Of a stretch of DNA of 64,000 nucleotides, positions 24,682-57,870 are shown piece by piece (position 1 is the stretch's first letter; every line of letters begins with the position of its first letter). The notes beneath the pieces are model-generated. The model saw nothing but the letters and a program-made list of their open reading frames with translations. It was not told the DNA's origin and searched no databases. Made by a program: the position numbers and the translations under genes. Source of the stretch: Halocaridina rubra (Eukaryota > Arthropoda > Malacostraca > Decapoda > Atyidae); NCBI GenBank assembly GCA_037179515.1, contig JAXCGZ010015155.1:57501-121500 (forward strand), in the 5' to 3' direction.

Positions 24682-27600
24682 GTGGTGCTGGAGGCAAGGG
24701 AACATGGGGAGCCTTAGGCTCTGAATTAACCGAGGAGGAGGTCGATGGGGCAATTGATACCAATGACCCTAATTATGATGAAACTAATCCTGAAAATAAG
24801 GATTTTCGACTGAAAGTCATCAACGTTGATCGATCAGATGAAGAATTACAGGTAACTAGTGTCAATATCATTATTAATTACAGGCAGGTGTAGTGTCCAT
24901 ATCATTATGAATTGAGGTTTTGATTTTTTTTTTTTTAGGTTACATCAGCTCTTCCCTTTCTTTAGGCCGTTTTTAATATTTAATGGAGCTCTGACAAGGA
25001 TAGAGAGTTCCTCATAGGTAGATAGCCTGTATCAATTCATCATGATTTACAAATACAATTAATCACGTAGGATCAGTATTGGAATAGCATCTTCAGCACT
25101 AGGCTTTAATTTGAAAGTTTATTTATTTATTTATTTATTTATTTATTTGGTCCAGTCACCATTATCTAAAGTTTCCTATTATTTGTAGGAAAATCCAAAA
25201 GCTTGGTTGCATAGTACTGTATTTACAATATTTGCTTGTTCCCTCTCACTAGGGATTTGTACCATTAGTAAAGAGACAATTTGTATCTATTTACCAATTG
25301 CATCATTGGAGGTTACCCCATAAGAGAGGGAAACTGATACAGCTAAGGAGAATTTGCATATTAAAATGTACAGGCGAACTGTTGGGAAGCTACTTACTTA
25401 GACTAGGAGAGTAAATCTGGAGACATAATGTCCCTTCATAAAGTTACAAAGAATAATCTAAGGAGAACTAGTGTATCAAAATTCAAGTGCCTTTAACCTG
25501 TGTAAAATGTGAACTCTGTATATTTTAGTGTCTCGCTCTAAAGCAATGATAACTGTAGGCAGTCCCGTCAGTGTACTATTTCCGACATTTAAACTTGTGT
25601 CTTTGTACTTAAAATTGGATTTATGCAGTAAACTTCAGTATGTCATTTGAGTGTAATATAGTTGCAAGTGCAAGCACTGTACAACTGTCACTGAAATGGA
25701 TTTTTCTTGAAGTAATGTCACGACTTCAAATTAGAGTGGGTAGGGAAGTAGATGGGAAATAGGATGGTATTTCTTGATGACTTGCTGATGGCCGGTTTAG
25801 ATGTCTTTGAAGCAGTTGTAGGAGTTTGATAGGGTATTTATGAGGCGATAGCAATGAATTATTTTGGAAAAGCTAAGTTATTAGATGCACTGTGGATGGC
25901 AAGCTGTAGGTTTGTCTAGTTACTTAAGGAGGTTAACAGTTACAAATAATTTTTTTGAGTGAAAATAAAAGCATATGGCAAACAATAATTTCATTAGAAT
26001 ATAAAGTGGGAGAAGCCAAAGTTACTTAGAGAAATGAGAAGGGTTTGAAACGAAAGGTCCCTATCAAGGAAGACCATGGATTCTGTGGTGTCCCACAGCA
26101 GATGATAGCTCTGAAAATTAATTTTGCCATGGCATTAGCTCTCGTTTTCACAAAAACCTTGATATTTGTTCACCAAAGGATTAAGATTTACTATATCCTG
26201 CAAAGGAGCTCATAGAATGAATTCTGGGAGACTTAATTTTACATATATAATGTTTAGGTCTTTGGTTGTTAAAATTATAACTCATTGCAGTAAGATCAGG
26301 TAGTATATTTTGACTAAATTACATCCTGGTTCCGCTCCTGCCAAACTTAAATTTGAAAAGTTTCAATATTGTAAAACATTAAAGAGGATTTGATGGAGAA
26401 GCAGCTGTCAGAAGATGTAGTATATGACTGTGCTAAGTGGAAGAGAGCTATCGGAAACATCGACCCCATATTAGAAGTGGGATAAGATACCGAGAAAGAA
26501 GAAGTCTGTGTCCGTTTATAATACTGTATTTTTCCTTACAGAAACAGATATCATCTCTTGTGGCTGAGTACTTTGACCATGGGGACACTCAAGAAACGTA
26601 CCTTGCCCTGGAGGAGTTGAATGTTGCTTGTCGCGCCCACTTGGTGGTTGTGACGGCAGTTGAACTGGCGATGGACCATAAACCCTCGCATAGGGAGATG
26701 ACCAGTGTACTTCTCGCAGACCTCTACGGTCATCTTCTCTATGAGACCCATTATGCCAAAGGTATTTATTGCCACACACTGCAGTATCCAATGGAGATCA
26801 TTTTTGTTTCTGTTAATTTTGCTTATGGTATTATGAAGATGATCCTTAATGATTTGCAATTTTTTTTTTTACCCAAAATTGAACTTTGTCACTGGTTTTT
26901 GTGTATATTGGCAGTGCTGCACGTATGCTTCATCATCTCTTCCTACAAAATCATAATTGTTATTGACTTGCTATGTAATTTCAGGTTATGATGCGCTTAT
27001 AAAAAATCTGAGCGACCTTGTGCTGGACACTCCGGACGCTCCTACTATCCTTGGCAATTTTATTGCCAGATCTATTGCAGATGACTGTATACCTCCAAAG
27101 TTCCTCCAGAGTTACAAAGGCAGGGTGAGTGTTGGACTGAATTCATGAGAGAAAAATTCATGTGCTAGAGATGAAGTGCTTTAAAAATTATTTTAGATTA
27201 GTGTTTCCACAATGAGAATGTCCAAGCAAATAGATAAAATGAGAACAACTTGGCTAATTAATTTAGCCCATTGCTTGCACATTGGACTAGATTTTAGGGA
27301 ATAATATGAATCTTACATTTCCGCAGGTGGACAATGACCATGCTGTTGTAACGTTGGCGCGATCGGATAGCTTGTTGTCCATGCGTCACGGACTTGTGCG
27401 ACTTGACAACGTTTGGGGTGTGGGGGGCGGTACCCGCCCTGTTAAGTACCTGGTGAAGAAGATGGTGTTACTTCTGCAGGAATACCTCTCTTCTTCAGAT
27501 ATTGCCGAGGCCACCAGATGCCTTATTGAGTTAGAGGTTCCTCACTTCCATCACGAATTGGTAGGGTTTTTTTTCCCTTTCCCCTAAGAAAAATAGCCAT

Positions 27601-30352
27601 TTAGAATATTACAGCTTTCTGGAATTATAATGAGGAGAACTTTATTACTTTGGTTTGTATTTACTCTTAAGAATTAAGTCTATGCCATTTTTTTTTTCTC
27701 TGCATCAGGTGTATGAGGCAGTAGTAATGGTCCTTGAAAATATGGATGAAAGAACTGGCAAAATGATGTGTGATCTCCTGGAATCCCTCCATCGCTCTAT
27801 TATCATCACTCCAACCCAGATGAAAGCTGGTTTCCTTCGGGTAAGTACTGGAGTTGGTTTTTGAAGTACTGTAACATGTAGAGATGATGTAAGTGTTTTG
27901 TAAACTTGAAAATACGTGAAGTTCTTATGATTGTTGATTAGTATTCCTATGTAGAAATAATGTTTTTAGTAGGTATTCATAATTTTTTTTTCGTTTGAAG
28001 GTAAAAGCTACAAAACTGCATCAAATTTTGTATTTTCACTGCAGACATATATGTGTATTAAGACTCTGCATGTAGGATAGTTTGCATAAACGGTCAGTTG
28101 ATTGGTTTATTGAGATCCTTTCTCCCTTTTCATGGATTAAAGGACAAAAATAAAACTTACAAACTTTGTTAAACCCTTTTAACTTGACAGGTTTATGAAG
28201 ATATGCCACAGATATGTGTAGACGTTCCACCGGCTTACACCATTCTAGAAAAGTTTGTGTTGAAGTGCCAAGTTGCCAAGGTCGTTGGAGATGATATCGT
28301 CAAGAAGATGCCTGTCAGGTATGATTTTAATATCTCTAAATTTCTTATTATATTTAACATCCTTCCTCCTTTGCTTTGGTTTTTCTCGTCTGTATATCCT
28401 GGTATCAGTTTATGGTGCTTAATAATGAATATGCATTATGTTTATAACTATCCCTATCATTGAGAAATACACACAGTACTGCTATGTCTTACTGTGGCAA
28501 TATTCTTGTGGTTAGGAAGAAAAGAGTATTGTATTTGTATTCCCTTCTTGCTGGAAGAACTGACTAAAAGGAATAGAAAAACAATAAGACTGAAAATCCC
28601 CTTTCCCTCCACAATACAACTGATAAAAGGGATGAAACCTAGCAGCCTCCCATATTTTGCCTGTTTAGTAATTTAAAATCCTATTGCTGGTTCAGTAACT
28701 TTGAAATTATGTCAAGAAGGAAGCCAAATAGCATCTAATAGGTAGTTGGTGTTGCATTTGTGAGGATTTAAGCCCAGTTATTTTGCTTCTTTTACATTCT
28801 TGATTTTGTTGCATTCCTTATTGAAGGAATACAATCTATATAATTTTTGTTAATGTACCAAATTTTGTGTGAGTTTTTCATAAGATTGTTAGAGATATGA
28901 TTGTATTATCTATTATTTACATACGGTCTTAATATTCTGCTTAGATGCCCTCTTACTACTGAATGCAAGTGTTTTTCCCCAACTCTGTGCTTTTAGGACA
29001 TTGTCTTAGAACATAATTAGAGAATTTGGTGACAATGAATTTGCCATTCATAGTTCTTGGCCTAAAGTATTAATATATATACTTCAAACCAACAAAATGA
29101 AGGCAGTATTCATAGAGCAATTTGCAGGGAATCCGTTAGTCAAAGATCCAATTACCAGTGATGTAATAGATAAAAGTTTCAAGTCCTTGCCTTTACAGGG
29201 CTAGTTATAAAAAATTATAAATAGGATTAAATAGTGTTGCAAAGACATAAAAGAAATGTTTTAAATACCTATACTGCCCTTGGATCATCCACGTGATAAA
29301 TAAACAAAGCTCTCTTTCATGTTGCATTACAGGTTTCTAAATAAGTAGGAGTATCAAGTTATTTTAAAGATTAGTATTATCTCTTGAAATTTTGTATGTA
29401 GTTTTTGTAACTGTCATCTTAATTTATTACATTAAAGTCTGTGTTTGGGATATGATGCTACTTCCTCAATATCGAGTACTTCTGTAACTTGAGGTTATGT
29501 TTTTAACTGCTTCTAATGAAATGGTCAACCTGCTTTGACTTAATTGGTAATGGTATATCCTCGGTTGTCTGAGCCCCTTGCTCTCGTTTTTCAAAAAAGG
29601 CTGAAATCGCCTTTATTGTTTTCTTTAGTCTTCATGATATGCTTTTAGTATAGGAGTCATGATCACTGATTTTGGTTAAATATTTACATTGCTGAATAAT
29701 GCCAGGGGCCATACTATCGTGGATATGCCACTTTTTGGTCACCTCCTTTTGGCCTGGTCAGTACTTGGATGGGTGTCACGTAGGGGATCACCAGATTCTG
29801 TTGGCATACAAGGGGATTGCCACAGTGGTGGAGTGCTGGATTTAGGGAGGTGACAGACTCTTGTACAAGCCTATGGCTGAGCACTAGGAAGGGCATCCAG
29901 CCCTAATTTCCCAGTCTCAATCTGTTTGTGTCCACCCCCAAATGGGCATTAATTGTGACACGAAAAAAATTATTTTGCTGAGGAATGGTATAAACATTCT
30001 CAGATACAGTATGAAATAACAGGTACTGCAAAAGTTGTCATAAAGTAACTATGCTTGTGGCTTTCAAAAGAAATAAAGTTTGCATTTGTAGTTTATATAT
30101 ACGTTTTATTCAGAAGGGGTCGTATCAACTCGTTCTTAAAAAAAAAAATGGCATAATGGTCACGATACTCTTTGGCAGTGGTGTGCTAAATGTATTTCAG
30201 GTGCTTTGAGATTATGGTTCATCTTTATGATTAAATGGTTTTGTTTTTCTCTGTGTATTACATCGTTTTATTTTCGTTAATTCTGCAGGGGTCGCAAACG
30301 CTTTGTGTCCGAGGGTGACGGTGGTCGAGTAAAGGATGACGCTTACTTCTAA
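24682..30352 (+). CDS. Pdcd4: Programmed cell death protein 4 (Pdcd4), seven exons, N-terminus missing
   Basis: In animals Pdcd4 is a tumour-suppressor-type translation inhibitor; its two MA3 domains bind the helicase eIF4A and keep it from eIF4G. Exons: 24682-24851, 26542-26761, 26985-27124, 27327-27560, 27709-27840, 28191-28318, 30289-30352. Every junction is GT-AG and the phases join into 361 codons ending in TAA. Visible landmarks are [10 protein letters not shown] at the start (first glycine codon split by the intron) and DPNYDE. MA3-1 covers about residues 58-175 (EYFDHGD, SHREMTS, LDTPDAP, SYKGR). MA3-2 covers about 215-330 ([26 protein letters not shown]). The tail [14 protein letters not shown] contains the serine that matches the Akt site of human PDCD4. 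The length equals the human protein from about residue 110 on, so only the basic, disordered N-terminus is missing; I could not find its exon upstream. Intron 1 ends with a LINE fragment 36 bp before exon 2, and intron 6 holds a 5S-derived SINE. Confidence 0.95.
25112..25148. repeat. (TTTA)n microsatellite in Pdcd4 intron 1
   Basis: About nine TTTA units, one of the few simple repeats inside the gene region. Confidence 0.95.
26390..26505 (+). mobile_element. Short LINE 3' fragment just before Pdcd4 exon 2
   Basis: The segment contains GAAACATCGACCCCA and the following GTGGGA-AAGAT-GAGAA-GAAG pattern found at the LINE 3' end at 17.24 kb, and upstream codons read [13 protein letters not shown], matching NKWRKLTRNIDPT there. 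It ends 36 bp before the exon 2 acceptor. Confidence 0.6.
29701..29968 (+). mobile_element. 5S rRNA-derived SINE copy (Pdcd4 intron 6)
   Basis: The head follows 5S rRNA: GGGCCATACTA at the 5' end and GCCTGGTCAGTACTTGGATG, CACCAGATTCTGTTGGCAT towards the 3' end. The middle of the 5S sequence is shortened. A tail follows (GGGGATTGCCACAGT, AGGAAGGGCATCCAGCC, TTTGTGTCCACCC) that 5S rRNA lacks but the copy at 51.6 kb shares, so this is a SINE3-type element and not a 5S gene. Confidence 0.75.
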
Positions 30353-30437
30353 CTTTCAGGACCACATCTTGGATATTGCAGTAAGATTTCTCATATGTAA
30401 CTGCAGTGTTGAAGCAAAGGACTCTGCATAGTGTAGT

Positions 30438-30445
30438 TGTATATA
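30438..30445 (+). promoter_or_regulatory. Pdcd4: Pumilio-type motif in Pdcd4 3' UTR
   Basis: TGTATATA fits the PUF-protein consensus UGUANAUA and lies 86 bases after the Pdcd4 stop. The surroundings are AT-rich, so a chance match is quite possible. Confidence 0.2.
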
Positions 30446-31976
30446 TAAAAAAAAATATATAAAATATATATGTACAATTTTTTTTTTTTTTAATACATGT
30501 CTGCTGCCATATCCTACCGAAGGTAAAGGGATGGACACAACTGAACTAAAGAACCGAGGAAGTTGGGGATTCTTCGTGCCTTGGATGCCCTCACTTCTGC
30601 TTTTCACTTATGTTAAGGCAAGAATAGAAGGCCCAAGGAGGAAATTCCCAGCTTCTCTCTCTCTCTCCATCCTCTTGTGTGACACCTCTAACATGTAGGC
30701 ATATGAGGGTAGAATATTTTTCTACCCCGCCACCAAGGATATATATATATATATATAACAGTATTGGTGTGGCTTAAAAATTAACAAAACTTGAAATTGT
30801 AAAACTTTGGTATTATGGAACTTATTGTGAAAAATGTGTTTGTTTTGGCAGTGATCTTTATTTTAGAAGAGAATTATGCATCCTTTATGATTTATCAAAG
30901 TGTGTCTGAATATATATGAAATCCTGTGTTTTATTTTCGGTATTTTTCTTTATTTAGAGCTTGTGGAGAATTATGTAAATTAAAAAAAAGAAAAAAAAAT
31001 TGAAAATATAATTTAAAGGTAGAGCATCGCTTCCTTATACCCCGCACCTTTTGCTTACTGTACAATCCCTTCCTTAGGTGAAGACGCAGCAAAATAATTA
31101 AATAGTTCTCAAAATGAAATAACATTGCTTCATTAAGAGAGTATCATTAAAGTGATGAATCTATCGAACCGATAGGCGTACGAATCATCATCTAAGGAAG
31201 GAAGACTTTGACTATTAGCTTTGCTCCTCGATAAGCCTTTTGCCAACGTGGTCCCGTTCTCTCTCCGTTGGTTTACGTAAAACTCTTCGCCGTTTTGTGA
31301 AGTACCAATATTTGTGGTAATGCTGTGATGGATTCCTCACCGGTGAAAAATGTCTAAGCCAGCACCACGTTGGTGCACTGTAAGCTTTATTTGTAAACCT
31401 ACCGGACTGTACCTGTGTATCATGCATATAATCTTTGCATGTTAGTGAATGATTTGTTGCTCACTTGTGAATACTATTTTTTCTATTATGAAAGCAAAAC
31501 TATAAGGGAAAGAGATAATGAAATGTATGGTGAATGAATTTTTTTCAACTTTCTGTATGTTCTACAACACTGCCGAGCTGAGCAGTTGTTAAAAAAAAGT
31601 ACAAGATTTAGTTGAACAGATAACTAAAATGCATCTCTGGCCATCCCTTGTAGAGGGACCAGGGAAGAGGATTGGTATTTGCTTATCAAATTGGATGCAT
31701 AGCGGAAGCACTTGCATACTCAAGCTGAAAATTGTTTTTCCCTTCCATGTTTGACTACTTCTTTTCCCCAAAATAATTTCTCTTTCTAAAATGTAATTTT
31801 TGCAAATACAGTACATAATTATGTATTTGCTGTCGTTATGCATCTTTTTTGATGAGATATCATTAATTATCTTGGGAATCATAAAATATGCACAAGAAAA
31901 AGCACAAAAAAATTGTAAAATCTCTTAAAAATGTTAAATAAAAATGGAAAAATTTACTTTTGTTTTTTCATATGCC

Positions 31977-31982
31977 AATAAA
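31977..31982 (+). terminator. Pdcd4: Candidate poly(A) signal of Pdcd4
   Basis: AATAAA 1.6 kb after the stop codon, followed within 30 bases by a T/G-rich stretch (ACTTGTATTGC). A second AATAAA lies at 31937-31942. No transcript end is visible, so this is a motif-based guess. Confidence 0.35.
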
Positions 31983-32228
31983 CTAGTTTTCATGTTCACA
32001 TAACTTGTATTGCTTCCAATGAAAAGATAAAAAAAAAAAAAAGAATAGACCCATGTTGCTTGCATTTTTTTTTCTTTTTTAATCAAACTTAATGGGTATG
32101 AATACAAAGTACAGTATCACTTAATGGCCTCCACTTCATCAATTACTTTGGTTATTTTTTAACAAGGAAAATTGACACGCCCCAAACATTTACTGAGGCC
32201 ACAATTTAAAAACGTCTTTGTTTTCATT

Positions 32229-32234
32229 TTTATT
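32229..32234 (-). terminator. EDEM2: Candidate poly(A) signal of EDEM2
   Basis: AATAAA on the minus strand about 460 bp after the EDEM2 stop. If both proposed signals are used, Pdcd4 and EDEM2 transcripts end within about 250 bp of each other, tail to tail. Confidence 0.3.
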
Positions 32235-32691
32235 TTTTTTATGAATTTCTATCATTTTGCTGCACTGATGTAGCGTTGTGTAAGCTGATGTTAACTGAAT
32301 ATTATATTTCCCATTAAGAAAATTGCCGTAAAGTCGAGATTGATGAAAGAACAAAGAGCTGTGAGGCGAGGTATTAACGTATACTTTTAAATAAAGAAAG
32401 GATGGCTGAAGGTACTCTTTCGAAAATAACTCTGCCTATTTACTTCTCCCAGCTGTAATCCAGATGAGATATCTGAAGTCAAAATGCTAGACTACATACT
32501 AAGCTCAACACATACAGTATGATGAGACAAGCATATATAAATACTCGAGAAAATTGTTAAATTATAGAAATTATTTTCATTCATTTGTTTTTTATCTCAA
32601 AAGAAAATAAAACTGTTTCTTAATTATCACAAATATATTTCTATATCATATAATTCTCGTAACGACAGTTGGAATAAAAAAAAAAGTACAA

Positions 32692-51980
<19,289 letters not shown>

Positions 51981-52374
51981 CCTGCTTTCAGGAACATTTC
52001 TGAAGAATCTGACGAGATCACAGAATAAATCATAAGAGTTATGTAAGAGAGTTCTTGTGTATTATATTCTTCCTGATTTTTAACATTTTTATATTTCAAT
52101 CACTATATATAATTATTTTTTACATATTCCTTTGTTATTAAGTAAAAAATTACATGCATACGAAAATATGATATAAATTTTAATCGATAATGTAACACGG
52201 AAAAAATACTTTCAGAGGTAAACAAACTTCTGTCAAATCTGACACGTTTTCCCTTGTGTGGAATGCTTTTAGACTTGCGTTTTGAACATGGTCACAAAAA
52301 CTAAAAAGATGGCCTTGTCCCTCTGTTAATACAGAAATATGAAATAATGTCATATTTGGGATTTTCTGCTGTAT

Positions 52375-52499
52375 TTTTATTTGACAAAATAAACGATGGT
52401 GCCAATAAATGTGTGTCACTCTGATTGGTAGTTTTGAATGTGCCCTAGCACATACACATAACAGTCCAGCATTCACGGTTTATAAGTATATTTTTCGCC

Positions 52500-52581
<82 letters not shown>

Positions 52582-52709
52582 GACAAAAAAAATACTTATA
52601 AACCGTGAATGCTGGGCTGTTATGTGCAATTGCCAGGGCACATTCAAAACTACCAATCAGAATGCCACACATTTATTGGCATCATCGTTTATTTTGTCAA
52701 ATAAAAAAA
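52375..52709. repeat. Large inverted repeat, arms about 130 bp, (TA)n core
   Basis: The left arm (52375-52504) and right arm (52577-52709) are reverse complements with few mismatches. For example CAAAATAAACGATGGTGCCA pairs with TGGCATCATCGTTTATTTTG, and CACGGTTTATAAGTAT with ATACTTATAAACCGTG. The core is about 75 bp of (TA)n. It lies about 400 bp upstream of EDEM2 exon 1. Confidence 0.85.
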
Positions 52710-52718
52710 AGATAATAA

Positions 52719-52722
<4 letters not shown>

Positions 52723-52797
<75 letters not shown>
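52723..52797. repeat. (TA)n microsatellite
   Basis: Pure TA, ends at the best-preserved tRNA-SINE. Confidence 0.98.
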
Positions 52798-52798
<1 letters not shown>

Positions 52799-52800
<2 letters not shown>

Positions 52801-52993
52801 GTCGCCGTGGCTCAGTCGGTAGCGTCTCCGACTCTGAGGCGTCAGGTCGAGGGTTCGCGCCCCGCCACGGTCTGAGGTTAGCAAAGGCATGCACTCAGCG
52901 TAAGGATTACATCTGCCAAAACAAGTCCTTCGCAAGAAGGCAACCGTCCTAGCCCTTGGTTGATAAGGGAGTCCGTGACGTAAAACCGGAACC
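52799..52993 (+). mobile_element. tRNA-SINE family A, best preserved copy
   Basis: Head GTCGCCGTGGCTCAGTCGGT carries a perfect A box (TGGCTCAGTCGG), and GAGGGTTCGCGCCCCGCCAC a near-perfect B box, so the internal pol III promoter looks intact. The body ends with GTGACGTAAAACCGGAACCG. Both sides are (TA)n tracts. Confidence 0.85.
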
Positions 52994-52996
52994 GAA

Positions 52997-52997
<1 letters not shown>

Positions 52998-53058
<61 letters not shown>
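52998..53058. repeat. (TA)n microsatellite
   Basis: Pure TA at the 3' end of the same SINE. Confidence 0.98.
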
Positions 53059-53060
<2 letters not shown>

Positions 53061-54509
53061 CACAACAGATTCAATTCAAACAATCATTTATAGTGTAATA
53101 GCTACTGTGGATGTGATATCACTTATTTGAAATAATAATTCCAGTATTTTTTTTCTTATTATCCCTAAGATTTAATACCTCTTCCTTTGACAGAGCATCA
53201 GCCTTGAAAAATGGTTATGCCACCCCCAAACCTGATGTGGTATAACACTATGAAGTAATGATTGATGATAAGGCAAGAGAAGCATTGGAAACAACCTATT
53301 GCATATGGTAAATTTGCTTATGGAGAATTACACCTTACAGCAGCACAGAATTGGAAGTGTTTTCGAATAAAAGATGTCTGGAATACAATAGGTATATATT
53401 CCTTTCCCAGAAATTCTTATAAATACTGTAAGAATATATATTGGCAAATTAAAAAATCCACAACAATCATACTCCAGATTTGTAATCAAAGGATTTTACA
53501 AATAATGGGCATATTTCATGAAATGCGGATAGTTATTTTGTATTTGTTTTACAGCTTTTAGGTGTGAGTAATTACTGAGAACTGCTATATAATATTGTCT
53601 TTTCACTATAAGTATTATTTTTTTTCATTTAATGTATTTTATAACTTCTTAATTACTACTAATTTAGTAGAATTTGGCTGATGTTCCATACTTTTTTTTG
53701 GGCAAGAACGCACATGGTATTTAACCCTTTGAGAAATACGTAACTCATCCAAATGATAATGCAAGTCATGGAGGTTACAATAAGTAGTTCCTTACACACC
53801 TCAAAAAATGACTACTAGACTCACAGATAATTGCTTGAGACAAGATACATTCCACTTAAAAGTGTGAAAGTAGAAGATCTTGTATCATTTCAGTACTATA
53901 GTTTTCATGATTTGATGAAGTTATAGAAATATTGATCTCTCTACAGACCATAGATAATAAGACGGCATAATTTTACTTTTAATAATCAAGAATTCATTAT
54001 CTTTAGCACTATTATATTACCTCTTATTTTTAATTTTTATTTGATAAACTAAAATTATTCAGCTAAGATATGATAACAATCAAATTCCCTCAGGTGAGGC
54101 AAGAGAATTATCATGAAAGTTATTCAAGTTTTGCTTCTCATACTGAATACTAAAAGATAGCCGTATTGCTTGTGTATCAACATATATGAACCATGTTACA
54201 TAATCCTAACATTCTGCGACCAATTAAGTTTTCTGTAGCATTTACTTCTTAACAAGGATGTCCATTCCAAGGGCTCTTTAGATCTCTTCATAATATTGTT
54301 TATAGTTTATGTATATTTGTGTAAATACATATTACCATAATAAGTTAGTATTGATCTCTTAATAGTATATTGCAATGTCTTTTAAAAAGTTCATTAATGT
54401 TGTTGACCTTGATAATACAGTCACGAGTTGGTGCATTTTTGTTCTACCTTCATTAAAATTTCTTTTAGTTAAGAGGAGGAGAATGAAGCATTGTTGTATG
54501 AACATAATT
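53059..54509. other. Intergenic, AT-rich, nothing recognised
   Basis: No coding similarity on either strand. The open frame at 53262-53561 has no motif. Confidence 0.5.
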
Positions 54510-54770
54510 TTTTACTTGCAGCCCCACAATTTAGTAATATTTTGGTAGCATTTTTACTTATTTTCTCCAAGTTTTCAAGATCTGTCCGATACGCTGATGA
54601 CCAAACTTGTATATTATACTCATATATTGGTTATAGGCTGATCCATTTAGCCTTAAGCTTTGACTTTCTCTTGCATATAGTTTCTCATACTTTATTAATG
54701 GTTGAAGATTACTACTAAAACACACGCTCAAAATTTTTTTCATACTCACTGACTCTATTACTGCTCCATT
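54510..54770 (-). mobile_element. Degenerate LINE reverse-transcriptase fragment
   Basis: On the minus strand around 54620-54530 one frame reads QVWSSAYRTDLENLEKISKN followed by ATKILL, which fits the C-terminal RT pattern VWSP-...LE-IQ-RATK. The frame is not open beyond this and the borders are vague. Confidence 0.5.
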
Positions 54771-56753
<1,983 letters not shown>

Positions 56754-56810
56754 TATTCAGTTGAATACGTTCGTTCCCTGGCTTAGCAGTTAGCTGAGAG
56801 GTTTGCTTTT

Positions 56811-56910
56811 TATTTTATACCTTCAGTGGTGTAGTAGGTAGTGCTTTGGCACAAAGAACATGCATCCTAGGTTCGAATCCCGGCCAGGGGCAAAATATGT
56901 TTCATTTATG
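56811..56910 (+). mobile_element. tRNA-like SINE head, family B, near (TA)n
   Basis: AGTGGTGTAGTAGGTAGTGC and CCTAGGTTCGAATCCCGGCC give A- and B-box elements, then GGGGCAAAATATGTTTCATT. The same order is seen at 6.03 kb. Confidence 0.6.
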
Positions 56911-56938
56911 TTTTCACGTATACTGTATCAATATTTAT

Positions 56939-56944
<6 letters not shown>

Positions 56945-57014
<70 letters not shown>
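56945..57014. repeat. (TA)n microsatellite
   Basis: Pure TA after a family B head. Confidence 0.98.
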
Positions 57015-57018
<4 letters not shown>

Positions 57019-57139
57019 AGAAGATTCACACACACACAAAGTACATTTTTAGTGTAAGAATATTAACAGGATGTTGTTGAGCAACGAAACGGTAAATGCA
57101 AACCACTTTCATACATTTCAAGACAGGTATGAAAAGTAT

Positions 57140-57775
57140 TAATGAGTAAAAAGATCAAGCCGATCAGGACCCGGGGACTTACAAGCTTAGGATTCCTTCA
57201 TGTAAGCAAATGTAAGGGTAGCCTTCAGGCACATGGACAAGGAAATGTTCAGAAATATTTATGTAACCTATGTGAGGCCAAAACTCGAATATGCAGCCCC
57301 CTTTTGGAATCCGCACTTGAAAAAGCACATAGCTAAGCTTGAAAAAGTTCAAAGACATGCCACGAAACTGGTGCCAGAAATACGCAATCTCAGTTATGAT
57401 GAGAGGCTGAGGGAATTAGACTTACCATCACTCGAAGCTAGAAGAGTGAGGGGGGATATGGTGACAGTCTTTAAATTCCTTCATGGTTATGATAGAGTGG
57501 ATAGGGATAGATATTTTGATATGGCTGGCTCTAGAACTAGAGGTCATAGTTTGAAGCTTCGTAAGAAAACTTCTTTGCAGGATGTAAGGAAATACTTTTT
57601 CAGTGTAAGAGTAGTTGATACCGGTAATTGGAATTGGCTAAGCGAGGAGGTAGTTAATGCTATCTCAATCCATAGTTTTAAGGACGGGTATGATAAGTAT
57701 CACTAAGTATAAAATGGAACCGATGAGGAGACGGGAAGATACGAGTTTTGGGCTCTTTCCCGTAAACACAATTAG
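57140..57775 (+). mobile_element. CR1/L2-like LINE: C-terminal end of reverse transcriptase ORF
   Basis: The frame at 57233-57706 (157 codons, ends TAA) reads YVRPKLEYAAPFWNPHLKKH, KVQRHATKLVPEIRNLSYDE and RRVRGDMVTVFKFLHGYDRV. This is the thumb/C-terminal part of CR1/L2-type reverse transcriptases, including the usual end (W-WLSEEVVNA-S-H-FK). The catalytic YxDD region is missing. The 3' side runs into a (CA)n(TA)n tract. Confidence 0.8.
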
Positions 57776-57778
57776 GTA

Positions 57779-57793
57779 ATCACACACACACAC

Positions 57794-57868
<75 letters not shown>
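57779..57868. repeat. (CA)n(TA)n microsatellite
   Basis: Follows the 3' end of the CR1-like LINE. Confidence 0.97.

Positions 57869-57870
<2 letters not shown>

Noticed and set aside
24642..24893. Apparent start codon of Pdcd4 at 24642
   Set aside because: It lies before the acceptor TTTATTTCAG; the conserved protein has about 110 more residues upstream in vertebrates, and the exon starts in split-codon phase.
26437..26991. A 184-residue open frame across Pdcd4 exon 2
   Set aside because: Only 26542-26761 is exon. The frame runs through LINE sequence before the acceptor and intron sequence after the donor GGTATTT.
52799..52870. Genuine tRNA gene
   Set aside because: The boxes are good, but the same head recurs with a constant 120-bp body in other copies and no proper acceptor stem is evident, so it is a SINE head.
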